From Akkermansiaceae bacterium (GTDB lineage: Bacteria > Verrucomicrobiota > Verrucomicrobiia > Verrucomicrobiales > Akkermansiaceae), in assembly GCA_022424905.1 (NCBI GenBank), contig JAKMGP010000184.1:1-55768 (forward strand): a stretch of 55,768 nucleotides of DNA. Reading direction: 5' to 3'. The notes under the pieces were generated by a model that was given only the letters and a program-made list of their open reading frames with translations, was not told where the DNA came from and made no database searches. Both the position numbers and the translations under genes were made by a program. Positions 37,001 through 44,360 of the stretch are shown in pieces. Numbering within the stretch: the stretch's first letter is position 1; the number at the start of each line of letters is the position of its first letter.

Positions 37001-37385
37001 CTTCAAGTAGTTTTATGACTTCTGAATCTTTCGTGAATTCTTCCCACTTGAGGAAGTCGTCTTGCTTCCCAGACCACTTTTTGTGAAAAGCGGTGCGGTC
37101 ATCAAGGGTCATATTGGAGATGTCTCCGTTCACACGGTCGCGCAGGAATCTGCCACCGTGACGGATATCTTGCACTTGCACACGCCAACGATTTGTTTCG
37201 GCTATGTAGACGCGGTTTTGAGCATCGATGCAGATTGCCGTGGCGTTTTGGACCTGATTTTGATCGGCGAAGCGATTGAGCGTAAGGCCTTCGGGAATCG
37301 TGATTCTTTTATCGAGATTGGAAGGAACGAGTTGAGCGCTGATCGGCAGAAGGGCGAGGAGAGAGAGAAGAAGTAGGCGTAGCAT
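34005..37385 (-). CDS. Large PVC-type haem-binding propeller/HEAT protein
   Basis: A 1,126-residue paralogue of the downstream gene. The ATG at 37385 gives a clear signal peptide (MLRLLLLSLLALLPISAQ). The open frame continues 62 codons upstream without signal-like sequence, so I reject the longer form. The propeller covers about 25-500 (NATAICIDAQNRVYIAETNRW, NLRNPKEIVFDEFGNLFTVD). HEAT-type helical repeats run from about 530 to 950 (ANLARTLGNHG, SSPRVASLAAIALSNHG, SVRQEAIRAAYEM). The C-terminal cytochrome domain carries CQRCH near residue 1,000 and ends MPPMTALLSKQEARDLVAFLV. Export and covalent haem attachment are predicted. Such proteins are nearly restricted to Planctomycetes and Verrucomicrobiota. 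Confidence 0.9.
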   Translation of the reverse strand: MLRLLLLSLLALLPISAQLVPSNLDKRITIPEGLTLNRFADQNQVQNATAICIDAQNRVYIAETNRWRVQVQDIRHGGRFLRDRVNGDISNMTLDDRTAFHKKWSGKQDDFLKWEEFTKDSEVIKLLEDTDGDGVSDKTTIYRGDFNAPLAGPSGGLIEKDGTVYFAMIPGVYSLKDTNNDGKAEEVKTLVNGFGVRVSFSGHDLNGFAWGPDGKLYWSIGDRGYHVEQDGKTFARPDSGGVFRANPDGSEFEEFYINLRNPKEIVFDEFGNLFTVDNDYDQGDRERIVYLVEHGDSGWKMGHQTMVSFGGSVYNHIGGKPPRKEDQIDAWMNEGLWNTRHDRQPAYINPPIAYSSNGPCGLAYNPGIVGLPEKFDRNFFVASYVAGPGRCLIERFTLNPDGANFKLGEQTNFLKGIALTDLDWGYDGKLYIADYGGGWTKSGKGNVYTLADDSKLKSKKITEIKNLFANGIPSLKPGRLFELLAHPDQRVRQRAQFALADQDLASLHLFEKAIKPSQPLMRRIHGLWGIGQLGQKNPSALNSLTSLIGDEEMEIRANLARTLGNHGKHLAPFRKALIAMLDDSSPRVASLAAIALSNHGHEDAVEPAIKMLEKNDDKDVVLRHAGIMVLTKCANFAPDWRYFDHRSTAVRRAIVIALRRHKSHLLETYFGDRDQSVRQEAIRAAYEMDVRKTYRALSNQAHNIALRVSPEIKWHPLTARRAIFAAWVLGQEKDAEVIAKIAADPKVDFRTRKDALIALLEWNNPPVPDPVTGFARTLPENRIKLDSSIIKDLEGLLDGIDKSSIDLISRALTLSEQDKIPLGELRLTRYLKNEKYPEEARVKSMKLLSPLKESSSVWPFTLQELFADKSDKVRSMARELLFKNDPDRATAQLGDLLTSKKATLKEKQLTLQTLTKLKTPKAREMIKVALDQLITGKAESGLALDIVTAAETVALSLDEFHASLAKDDPNAEWNLLCRDGGDVKLGKKIFYEHGAAQCQRCHTMHGVGGDVGPELGAIGKKHDSAYLLRSLVNPGAEVADGYGLGTITLKDGTEISGNFMPDDKDGNAIIKFAETTKIIKKSDIAKKSKPVSAMPPMTALLSKQEARDLVAFLVSCKKDKTDEGHK

Positions 37386-37886
37386 ATTTTTTTCGGCGAG
37401 TAGTCTACGCAAGATCAATCTGGGAAATTTCACGAGGATCTTGGGAAGATTGCGGAGCGGAGCTGTGACGAGATAATCCCTTGTTGCTAGAATCTTGAAA
37501 CAAGATTGGTGGTTTTTTGAGGAGGAGAGGTGAACGGCGAAGCTTGGCGTTATTTCGTTTAATTTCATCACTTGCAGAGGCGGAGTCAGGAAAACTTCTT
37601 TTCATTAGAATTTTCAGGGGCTGCCAGAATGGATGAAGGATTCGGGGGATGATCGCGTTTCCTATTTGGCGGCGATTCACAAAGAAAGATCTGAAAGCCA
37701 CAAGGTAGGGGGAGGTTTTGAAGAGAATGGACTTATCGGGCGGTCGTTGAATGGTCTTGTGGCTTGTAAGGTTGACGCATTCGATCAAGACGATAGGAAA
37801 GTGAAATTCAGGGGTGTGTGAATTGAAACCGCCCAAAATTTCGGGATTGCCCGAAAGATCGAGCGATTTTCAACCGAAAGTAAGGA
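37386..37886. other. Non-coding interval with a leader hairpin
   Basis: The 501-bp region between the divergently transcribed haem protein and lipoprotein genes has open frames on both strands (for example 37405-37836 minus), but none looks like a protein. A perfect 7-bp hairpin, tttcggg-attg-cccgaaa, lies at 37839-37856, 30 bp before the lipoprotein start. It lacks a T-run and may be a leader or operator element. Promoters for both flanking genes must lie here, but I cannot point to -35/-10 boxes with confidence. Confidence 0.45.
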
Positions 37887-38528
37887 ATGAAGACGGCAGT
37901 TTTTATTTTAGCGGGGATGTTTTTTGTAGGCTGTCGTGACCACCATGAATCTAGTTCCGTTGAGGAAGCAGGGCAGTCTCTATGGATCGAGACAAGAGAG
38001 GTCGATTGGAACGAAATTCAATTTGGTGGAGAGGGATCGGCACAATGGTCTGATGGGGTGCTTCATCTTGAGGCTGGAGTTGAGCTGACCGGCACACAAT
38101 TTAGCGGAGAACTTCCCGAGATGCCCTATGAGCTCGAGCTGGAAGCCTGCAGAGAGGCAGGATCAGACTTTTTTTGCGGACTAACTTTCCCGGTCTCGTC
38201 AAAGGAGGAATGCCTTACCTTTATCGTCGGCGGCTGGGGCGGGGGAACAGTGGGGGTTTCTTCGATTGATGGGATGGATGCCTCTGAGAACGAAACAACG
38301 ACTTATGGCAATTTTAAGGAAGGTCAGTGGTATGCGATCCGGCTGGTTGTGGAAAAGGGGAAACTCTCAGCTTTTATTGATGGTGAGCAGGTGGTGGATG
38401 TCACGACCGAAGGCCGTAAACTAGGACTCCGACCAGGGGTCATCGAATATTGCGCTCCGATGGGCATAGCGGCATGGCAAACCGAGGCCAAAGTGAGGAA
38501 CATTCGATGGCGTTCTCTTGCTGATTAG
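37887..38528 (+). CDS. Lipoprotein with DUF1080-like (3-keto-disaccharide hydrolase) fold
   Basis: A 213-residue lipoprotein with signal MKTAVFILAGMFFVGC, lipidated at Cys16 (lipobox FVGC). The mature part follows the concanavalin-like DUF1080 layout: MPYELELEACREAGSDFFCGLTFPV, then a Gly-rich strand (VGGWGGGTVG), GNFKEGQWYAIRLVVEKGKLSAFIDGEQVVD and a terminal VRNIRWRSL. DUF1080 proteins are very common in PVC bacteria and some hydrolyse 3-keto-glycosides; here it may be only a binding domain. An AAGGA lies directly before the ATG. It precedes nusA but is separated from it by a terminator-like hairpin. Confidence 0.75.
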   Translation: MKTAVFILAGMFFVGCRDHHESSSVEEAGQSLWIETREVDWNEIQFGGEGSAQWSDGVLHLEAGVELTGTQFSGELPEMPYELELEACREAGSDFFCGLTFPVSSKEECLTFIVGGWGGGTVGVSSIDGMDASENETTTYGNFKEGQWYAIRLVVEKGKLSAFIDGEQVVDVTTEGRKLGLRPGVIEYCAPMGIAAWQTEAKVRNIRWRSLAD

Positions 38529-38591
38529 GGCTTGTTTTTTTTAGCGGGGCACGTTAGGGATCCTCACAACAACTTCTGACGATCGTTTGGA

Positions 38592-38616
38592 GTGGGTTTT
38601 CAAACCCGCTCTTTTT
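38592..38616 (+). terminator. Intrinsic terminator or attenuator just upstream of nusA
   Basis: gtgggtt (38592-38598) pairs with aacccgc (38603-38609) around the loop ttca, with one G-U pair, followed by tcttttt. It lies 26 bp before the nusA ATG. It may simply end the lipoprotein transcript, or act as an attenuator in a nusA leader, since NusA itself influences termination. Confidence 0.7.
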
Positions 38617-38642
38617 GGTCTCAGGGAACCACGAATCTGGAA

Positions 38643-39986
38643 ATGACCACCGACATTGTTGCCCTCATCGAGTTTTATGAAAAAGAAAAGGCCATCGAAC
38701 GCGAACGCGTCGTCGAGGCCCTCGAGTATGCTTTTTGCTCCGCCTATCGAAAAATGGTTCCTGGCGCTGACGCTATTGAGTCTCTTCGTGCCGAAATCAA
38801 TGAGAAGAAAGGAGATACTCGTATCTTTGCCAGCCTAGAGGTCGTCGCAGATGATGACTACATTGATAAGTTTAACGAAGTGCCGGTTGGTATTGCCAAA
38901 AAGAAAGAGGATTCCTCAGAGATTGGCTCGCGTCTTGATTTCGACGTCACTCCCAAAAACTTCGGGAGGATCGCGGTGCAGACTGCTAAGCAGACTATGA
39001 TGCAGCGTCTGCGTCAGGCTGAGAAGGAGAAGATTTATGACGAATTTAAGGACCGGGCTGGCGATATCGTGAGTGGCTCTGTTCGCCGTTTTGAAAAGAG
39101 TGATGTCATGGTTGATCTCGGAAAGTTTGAGGCTCGGATGCCCTCGAAGGAGCGGGTTGGCACGGAGGATTACTCGGTTGGAGATCGGATTCGCTGCTAT
39201 GTTGTTTCTGTCGATAATGAAGGACGCGGGCCGGAAATTATTCTTTCCCGTAGTCACCCCAACTTTGTCCGCCGGCTCTTTGAATCAGAAGTCGCAGAAA
39301 TTTCTGACCGTACGGTTGAGCTTCGAGCTGTTGCTAGGGAAGCCGGATATCGCACTAAGGTTGCGGTTTATACCCACGATGACAAAGTCGATCCGGTTGG
39401 TGCTTGCGTTGGTCTTCGTGGAGCGCGCGTCAAAAACATCGTACGCGAGCTAAACAACGAGCGCGTCGATATTATTCGCTGGAACGAGGATGTCACCGAA
39501 TTTGTCACTGAAGCACTCAAGCCGGCCATTGTTCGCAGTCTCAGCCTCGATAATGAAAACCGTGTTGTGAATGTCACGGTTGACGAAGAAGACCTTTCCA
39601 AGGCAATCGGTCGCCGCGGTCAAAACGCTCGCTTGACCTCTAAGCTTACTGGCTGGGATGTCCAAGTTCGAAAGGACGAGAGCCAGCACGAACAGTTTGA
39701 AGCTCGTGTCGATGATGCTGCGACCCACCTTGCTGAAGATCTTAAAATCGATGATGCGACTGCGGGAAGGCTCTTCCGGGCTGGTGGTGTTACGGTTGAT
39801 ATGGTGGCCCAAATGCCTGCTTCATATATTGCGAGCGCAATCGAGGTAGATCTAGAAGAGGCGACGAGAATTTTAAACGCGGCCAGAGGAGAAGAGGTCG
39901 GACCAGATGCCTCCGAGGTGTCTGAAGCCCCCGTTGAGAAAACGGTAGAGGCCGAAGTTCCTGCCGAAGAAGCCCCTGGAGAGTAA
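38643..39986 (+). CDS. nusA: Transcription termination/antitermination factor NusA
   Basis: RNA-polymerase-associated elongation, pausing and termination factor. The 447-residue protein from the ATG at 38643 (MTTDIVALIEFYEKEKAIER) has the NusA N-terminal domain. An S1 domain follows near 137-205 (DIVSGSVRRFEKSDVMVDLG), then two KH domains (DPVGACVGLRGARVKNIVRELN and VDEEDLSKAIGRRGQNARLTS). A helical segment with DATAGRLFRAGGVTVDMV and an acidic Glu/Pro/Ala tail end the protein. The frame opens upstream at a GTG at 38592, but that lies inside a terminator hairpin. infB and rbfA follow in the same direction, the conserved translation/transcription operon. rimP, often placed before nusA, is absent. 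Confidence 0.96.
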   Translation: MTTDIVALIEFYEKEKAIERERVVEALEYAFCSAYRKMVPGADAIESLRAEINEKKGDTRIFASLEVVADDDYIDKFNEVPVGIAKKKEDSSEIGSRLDFDVTPKNFGRIAVQTAKQTMMQRLRQAEKEKIYDEFKDRAGDIVSGSVRRFEKSDVMVDLGKFEARMPSKERVGTEDYSVGDRIRCYVVSVDNEGRGPEIILSRSHPNFVRRLFESEVAEISDRTVELRAVAREAGYRTKVAVYTHDDKVDPVGACVGLRGARVKNIVRELNNERVDIIRWNEDVTEFVTEALKPAIVRSLSLDNENRVVNVTVDEEDLSKAIGRRGQNARLTSKLTGWDVQVRKDESQHEQFEARVDDAATHLAEDLKIDDATAGRLFRAGGVTVDMVAQMPASYIASAIEVDLEEATRILNAARGEEVGPDASEVSEAPVEKTVEAEVPAEEAPGE

Positions 39987-40050
39987 AGAAGGAAGATATT
40001 CCACGTCTGATAAATCATCATACCCGACCCACCGAAAGACCCGCATTAGA

Positions 40051-42168
40051 ATGGCCGACGACAAAGAAAAAAAAGAGGAGGTTCTCGACCTCTTGAGCGA
40101 AAAGCCCAAGCCATCGCGTCGCGAACGGCAGCGTCAGGAGGCCGCGAAAGTGCAGACCGTGGACGATAAGAAAAAGGCTGCCCTCGATCTAGGGATTGAG
40201 GAAGATCAGCCCAAGAAAAGTAGCGTTCGTAAAACAGAGAAGTCAGGAAAGGATATCCTTCCTAGTATTTCCAACCGTCTCGAGGATAAGGCTGATCCAG
40301 ATTTCGTAAAAACTCCGGCTCCAGTGGAGGAGTCTGCCGCCGATTCTGAAGGTTCTTCCGATGACAGCACAGATGAGGGTGAGGTCGATGGTAATGTCAT
40401 CAGCATAAAACCTCCGATTATTGTAAGCGATCTTGCAGAAAAGATGGGCAAGATGGCGTTCGAGATCATGGCGGATCTCATCAAGTTGGAGGTCTTCGTA
40501 GCTCCGACTCAGGCTATCGAGCCGGAGATTGCTGAAAAAGTCTGCGAAGCTCATGGGTTTGTTTTTGAGCGTGAAAAGCGAGCAAAAGGTGGGGGGGTTC
40601 ACAAGGAGGAAGAAGTTTTTGAGGAGCCAGAACCAGAGGTCGAAGAGCCCGAAGAACAGCTTGCTTACCGCGCTCCTATCATCACTTTCATGGGCCATGT
40701 TGATCATGGGAAAACCTCCTTGTTAGATTTTATTCGCGAAAGCCGCGTTGCCAAAGGTGAAGCCGGAGGTATCACTCAGCACGTGGGGGCATACAGCGTC
40801 CAGCACGGCGATCGCAGCATAACTTTTCTTGATACGCCGGGTCATGCCATCTTCTCCAAGATGCGTTCACGTGGTGCAGATGTCACCGATATCGTTGTCG
40901 TGGTTGTTGCAGCAGACGACGGTATTATGCCGCAGACCGAAGAGGCAATTAAACATGCAAAAGCTGCAGGTAAAACGATCATTGTTGCTATCAATAAGAT
41001 AGACCTTCCTGCGGCTGATCCGATGCGTGTCATGACCCAGTTGATGGAGCACGAACTGGTCCCTTCCGAGATGGGAGGAGATACTGAGTGTATAAAAGTT
41101 TCTGCCCAGACTGGTGATGGAATCGATGAATTGTTGGAACTTATGGCTTTGCAGGCCGAGGTCCTGGAGCTTCGAGCTAATCCTAAAGCTAACGTTCGTG
41201 CCTCGGTCATCGAAGCTAGCGTTAAGGCCGGTCGCGGTGCAACTGCTACCGTTATCGTCGAAAGCGGAACTCTCAAAAAAGGGAAGCCATTTATCTGTGG
41301 GCCTTTCGCTGGCAAGGTGAAAGACATGATCGACGATCAAGGCAATTCGGTAAACGAAGCAGGTCCTTCGACCCCGGTCGAGGTGCTTGGGTTTGCAGAA
41401 CTGCCAAACGTGGGAGATTCGCTCGTGGAAATGGACTCTGATCGCGTGGCCAAGAAGCTCTCCGAAGAACGTCTGGTCGAGCGTCGTAAAGATCGCCTCG
41501 TCCAGCCGAAGAAGAGTCGCCTAGAGGATATGCTCCAAACTGTTTCTGGGACAGGTAAGGCCAAGCTCAATTTGATCCTTCGTTCTGATGTGCAGGGAAC
41601 TGCGGAGGCCATCAAGAATGCGATCATGGAGATTGAGTCGGAAAAAGTGGAGGCCAACTTCATCATTGCTGGGGCGGGCGCGATTAATGAATCCGACGTT
41701 CTCATGGCTAGTTCGTCCGATGCCATTATCCTCGGCTTTAATGTCAAAGTAGACGGCAAAGCGGTCAAGGCGGCTAAGGCGGAAGGGGTTCAAGTGAAGC
41801 TCTACTCCATCGTTTACGAACTTATTGATCAGGTGAAGGAGTCGATGCTTGGAATGCTCGATCCTGAAGTTCGTGAGACCGTTATTGGTCGTGCTTCGGT
41901 TAAGCAGGTCTTCAAGGTCAATAAGGGGCGCGCTGCCGGTTGTGTCATTAAGAGTGGTAAGGTTACCCGTTCCGCGCATGCTCGTGTTCTTCGCGGTAAG
42001 CAGCCCGTCTTCGATGGTAAGATGTCGACTCTTCGTCGCCACCAAGATGAGGTCGACGAGGTGAAACAGGGTATTGAGTGTGGTATCCGTCTCGGCTCTT
42101 TCAACGAATACGAGGAAGGCGATGTGATCGAATGCTATACTCTAGATAAAATCGATCAGACTCTTTGA
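40051..42168 (+). CDS. infB: Translation initiation factor IF-2
   Basis: GTPase that places initiator tRNA on the 30S subunit. The protein has 705 residues. The N-terminal 200 are charged and low in complexity (Lys/Glu/Asp), followed by an IF-2 N-type segment (IIVSDLAEKMGKMAFEIMADLIKL). The G domain has G1 GHVDHGKT at 215-222, TPGH (G3) in FLDTPGHAIFSKMRSRG and NKID (G4). The C-terminal domains include NLILRSDVQGTAEAIKNAI and VRETVIGRASVKQVFKV. It begins 64 bp after nusA and is followed 14 bp later by rbfA. The N-terminal region is shorter than in many bacteria. Confidence 0.97.
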   Translation: MADDKEKKEEVLDLLSEKPKPSRRERQRQEAAKVQTVDDKKKAALDLGIEEDQPKKSSVRKTEKSGKDILPSISNRLEDKADPDFVKTPAPVEESAADSEGSSDDSTDEGEVDGNVISIKPPIIVSDLAEKMGKMAFEIMADLIKLEVFVAPTQAIEPEIAEKVCEAHGFVFEREKRAKGGGVHKEEEVFEEPEPEVEEPEEQLAYRAPIITFMGHVDHGKTSLLDFIRESRVAKGEAGGITQHVGAYSVQHGDRSITFLDTPGHAIFSKMRSRGADVTDIVVVVVAADDGIMPQTEEAIKHAKAAGKTIIVAINKIDLPAADPMRVMTQLMEHELVPSEMGGDTECIKVSAQTGDGIDELLELMALQAEVLELRANPKANVRASVIEASVKAGRGATATVIVESGTLKKGKPFICGPFAGKVKDMIDDQGNSVNEAGPSTPVEVLGFAELPNVGDSLVEMDSDRVAKKLSEERLVERRKDRLVQPKKSRLEDMLQTVSGTGKAKLNLILRSDVQGTAEAIKNAIMEIESEKVEANFIIAGAGAINESDVLMASSSDAIILGFNVKVDGKAVKAAKAEGVQVKLYSIVYELIDQVKESMLGMLDPEVRETVIGRASVKQVFKVNKGRAAGCVIKSGKVTRSAHARVLRGKQPVFDGKMSTLRRHQDEVDEVKQGIECGIRLGSFNEYEEGDVIECYTLDKIDQTL

Positions 42169-42182
42169 GGCACGAGGGAATA

Positions 42183-42545
42183 ATGGGAAAGCGACAGGAT
42201 CGAGTCAATGAGCTGCTGCGCCGTGAAATAAGCGCTGTTCTGCAGCGCGATTTCGAGTGGAAAAACGCTCTTGTTACGGTGAGTGATGTTGATGTCACTC
42301 AGGATCTCAAGGAGGCTAAGGTTTTCGTAAGTATTCTTGGAGGATCTGCCCCTGGGATCCTTGATCAACTCGAGCGGAAGCGTGGTTTCATCCAGGGGAA
42401 GATTTCCAAGCGGGTAGTCCTCCGGAACACTCCGGTCCTGATGTTCCGTCAGGATAAATCTGCGGTTCGTGGGGTTGAGGTGGTCAACTTGCTTGATGAA
42501 GTATCTCAGCTCCCAACGGCTCCATCGGAGGACGAAGCAGAGTAG
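42183..42545 (+). CDS. rbfA: Ribosome-binding factor A
   Basis: Small 120-residue KH-fold assembly factor needed for 16S rRNA processing and 30S maturation, especially in the cold. Family segments are RQDRVNELLRREISAVLQRDF, VTVSDVDVTQDLKEAKVFVSILGG and the late VVLRNTPVLMFRQDKS. The ATG at 42183 is preceded by gaggcacgaggg, which contains a plausible ribosome binding site. The open frame's in-phase TTG at 42165 overlaps the infB stop and is unlikely to be the start. Last gene of the nusA-infB-rbfA unit. Confidence 0.94.
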   Translation: MGKRQDRVNELLRREISAVLQRDFEWKNALVTVSDVDVTQDLKEAKVFVSILGGSAPGILDQLERKRGFIQGKISKRVVLRNTPVLMFRQDKSAVRGVEVVNLLDEVSQLPTAPSEDEAE

Positions 42546-42769
42546 CTCCGGCTCTCATTGATTGGCGTTTGGTTTAGAGTCCGAATTTGATAATCTCAAC
42601 CGGGAGCTTTCCTTGTGCGTAAAGAGATCGTGGTTTTTTTTCTGATGCACTTTGTTAGGGGAAAAATTATCCTTCAAATTGATCTGGAAATAGATTTAGC
42701 CTGCGGGCCATGCTTAAAACATTTCGAGAACACGGAAGAGCCGAAGGTAAATGTGAACGATTGGTAAGG

Positions 42770-44173
42770 ATGTCTAGGTCATTACTGTTGACCGGAGTCT
42801 ATACGACTGGCGTAGCGCTTGCTTCTTCGTCTACTGGGCAAACTCCAGTCATTTCATCAAAGGCAATTGGTGCTAAGCCAAGCCCTGAGCTACCGAAGTA
42901 TGTCTCCACTCTCAACGAATGGAGTGATCGATATAATCTCTCGGGGGTAACCGAGGGGAATGATTGGCTACTTTTAGGGCTTCAGCACCGGAGTCGAATC
43001 GAGAATTTCGACAATTTTTATCGGGTTTCTTCTCTTCCGTCCGATGGTGGGTATTTCAGCCGTCATTGGTTTTATCTTGGAGTGCGTGATGTTCTTGATC
43101 CTTTCAGATTTACTTTGGAATTAGAGGATTCACGGCGCGAAGGTTTTGATTTCCCCCCGAGTGCGCGTCAGGACAATCACACCGACTTTCTCCAAGCCTA
43201 TGCTGAAATTTACTCCAAAAATGGCCTTTTTGGTCAAGCCACTAGTCTACAGGCAGGACGGTTTACGATTGATGCCGTTGATCGCCGCCTCGTTGCTCGA
43301 AATCGTTTTAGGAATTCCGCCAATACTTTCGATGGTGTGCGCCTAAGAATTGGGGAGGAGAAATCGCCATGGGTGGCCAACTTTTTTGCGACCCGTCCGG
43401 TCGAAGCTCGTGAAGGGTCATTTGATGATCGTTCTCGGGAAGAGAGGGAGTTTTACGGTGCCTATGCCACTTTCCGGTGTAGTTCGCCGGCTTTGGTATT
43501 TGAGCCCTATTACTTCTATTTGGATGATCAAAGAAACCAAGCTAGCGAGCGTAAGTTACACACGGCGGGCGCTCATGCTTATGGTTTCATTTATGATAAT
43601 TTCTTTGATTATGATCTTACGGTCTCAGGCCAGTGGGGAGATCTTAATGGAAAAGATCATTCCGCTTATTTTGTCCACGCAGAGCTCGGCCATACATTTC
43701 AACACCCAATGAAACCTAGGTTCTCGGCTTGGATCAATTATGGAAGTGGTGATGATGATCCAGGTGACAGTGATAGCGGTCGATTCACCGAGCTGTTCGG
43801 GGCTCCGTTTGGCCTTTATGGATTCAGTCGCTTCTTTACTGCCGAGAATACGGTAAATCCAACGCTCTCGCTCTCATTTAAACCAGCTGAGGAAGTGAAG
43901 GTGGAACTTTACCTTCGCAGTTACTCGCTCGCTAGTGATACCGATGCTTGGGTCCGTGGCGGAGCGGCCGTAGCTGGGGGCCGACGAGATCCTTTAGGAA
44001 GTAGTAGTCGGCATATCGGGGAAGAAATTGATCTCCGTGTTCGTTGGCAGGCTAATGATCAATTGCTTTTTAATACCGGATTGGCCCACTTCATGCCTGG
44101 CGGTTTCGTTGATGAAACTGGCCTTTCGGAGAGTAGCACCTTAGTCTACCTTCAGGGAACTTTTGATTTTTAA
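42770..44173 (+). CDS. Alginate-export-like outer-membrane porin
   Basis: Predicted outer-membrane beta-barrel of about 467 residues from the ATG at 42770 (MSRSLLLTGVYTTGVALASS as signal sequence). The frame also opens at 42710, adding 20 charged residues that would spoil the signal. The body alternates amphipathic strands rich in Tyr, Phe and Asp, with segments typical of the alginate_exp family: LLLGLQHRSRIENFDNFYR, FLQAYAEIYSKNGLFGQATS, LQAGRFTIDAVDRRLVARN and ARNRFRNSANTFDGVRLRI. It ends in aromatic-terminated LQGTFDF, a usual barrel-assembly signal. Likely a substrate channel for oligosaccharides or sugar acids, adjacent to the sugar/uronate genes. Confidence 0.8.
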   Translation: MSRSLLLTGVYTTGVALASSSTGQTPVISSKAIGAKPSPELPKYVSTLNEWSDRYNLSGVTEGNDWLLLGLQHRSRIENFDNFYRVSSLPSDGGYFSRHWFYLGVRDVLDPFRFTLELEDSRREGFDFPPSARQDNHTDFLQAYAEIYSKNGLFGQATSLQAGRFTIDAVDRRLVARNRFRNSANTFDGVRLRIGEEKSPWVANFFATRPVEAREGSFDDRSREEREFYGAYATFRCSSPALVFEPYYFYLDDQRNQASERKLHTAGAHAYGFIYDNFFDYDLTVSGQWGDLNGKDHSAYFVHAELGHTFQHPMKPRFSAWINYGSGDDDPGDSDSGRFTELFGAPFGLYGFSRFFTAENTVNPTLSLSFKPAEEVKVELYLRSYSLASDTDAWVRGGAAVAGGRRDPLGSSSRHIGEEIDLRVRWQANDQLLFNTGLAHFMPGGFVDETGLSESSTLVYLQGTFDF

Positions 44174-44310
44174 ATCAGGTGTTATGAGGATCGCTGTCGT
44201 TACAGGTTTTCAAAAACTGGCACGACCTTCTTCCGAGGTGTTCGATTTTTTAATTTCGCGTTTGCGGCTTTCAGTAGGGAGAATCGAACTAGGATACAAT
44301 CAATAGAAAA

Positions 44311-44341
44311 GCGGCTCTGGTTTCCCGGAGCCGCGTTTTTT
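44311..44341. terminator. Strong terminator between convergent porin and uxaE-like genes
   Basis: gcggctctgg (44311-44320) pairs with ccggagccgc (44325-44334) with a single T-G pair around a 4-nt loop, followed by gtttttt. On the minus strand the flank gives ttttct, so it can serve both convergent genes. Confidence 0.88.
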
Positions 44342-44360
44342 AATACTGTTGTTTGGTTGA

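Noticed and set aside
37405-37836. 143-codon minus-strand frame upstream of the large haem protein
   Set aside because: Composition is unlike a folded protein (Ser/Pro/Lys-rich with no domain), and it occupies the leader of the next gene.
40867-41340. Antisense frames over infB (also 41521-42045)
   Set aside because: The plus-strand infB motifs cover the region fully, and the antisense translations show no recognisable domain.
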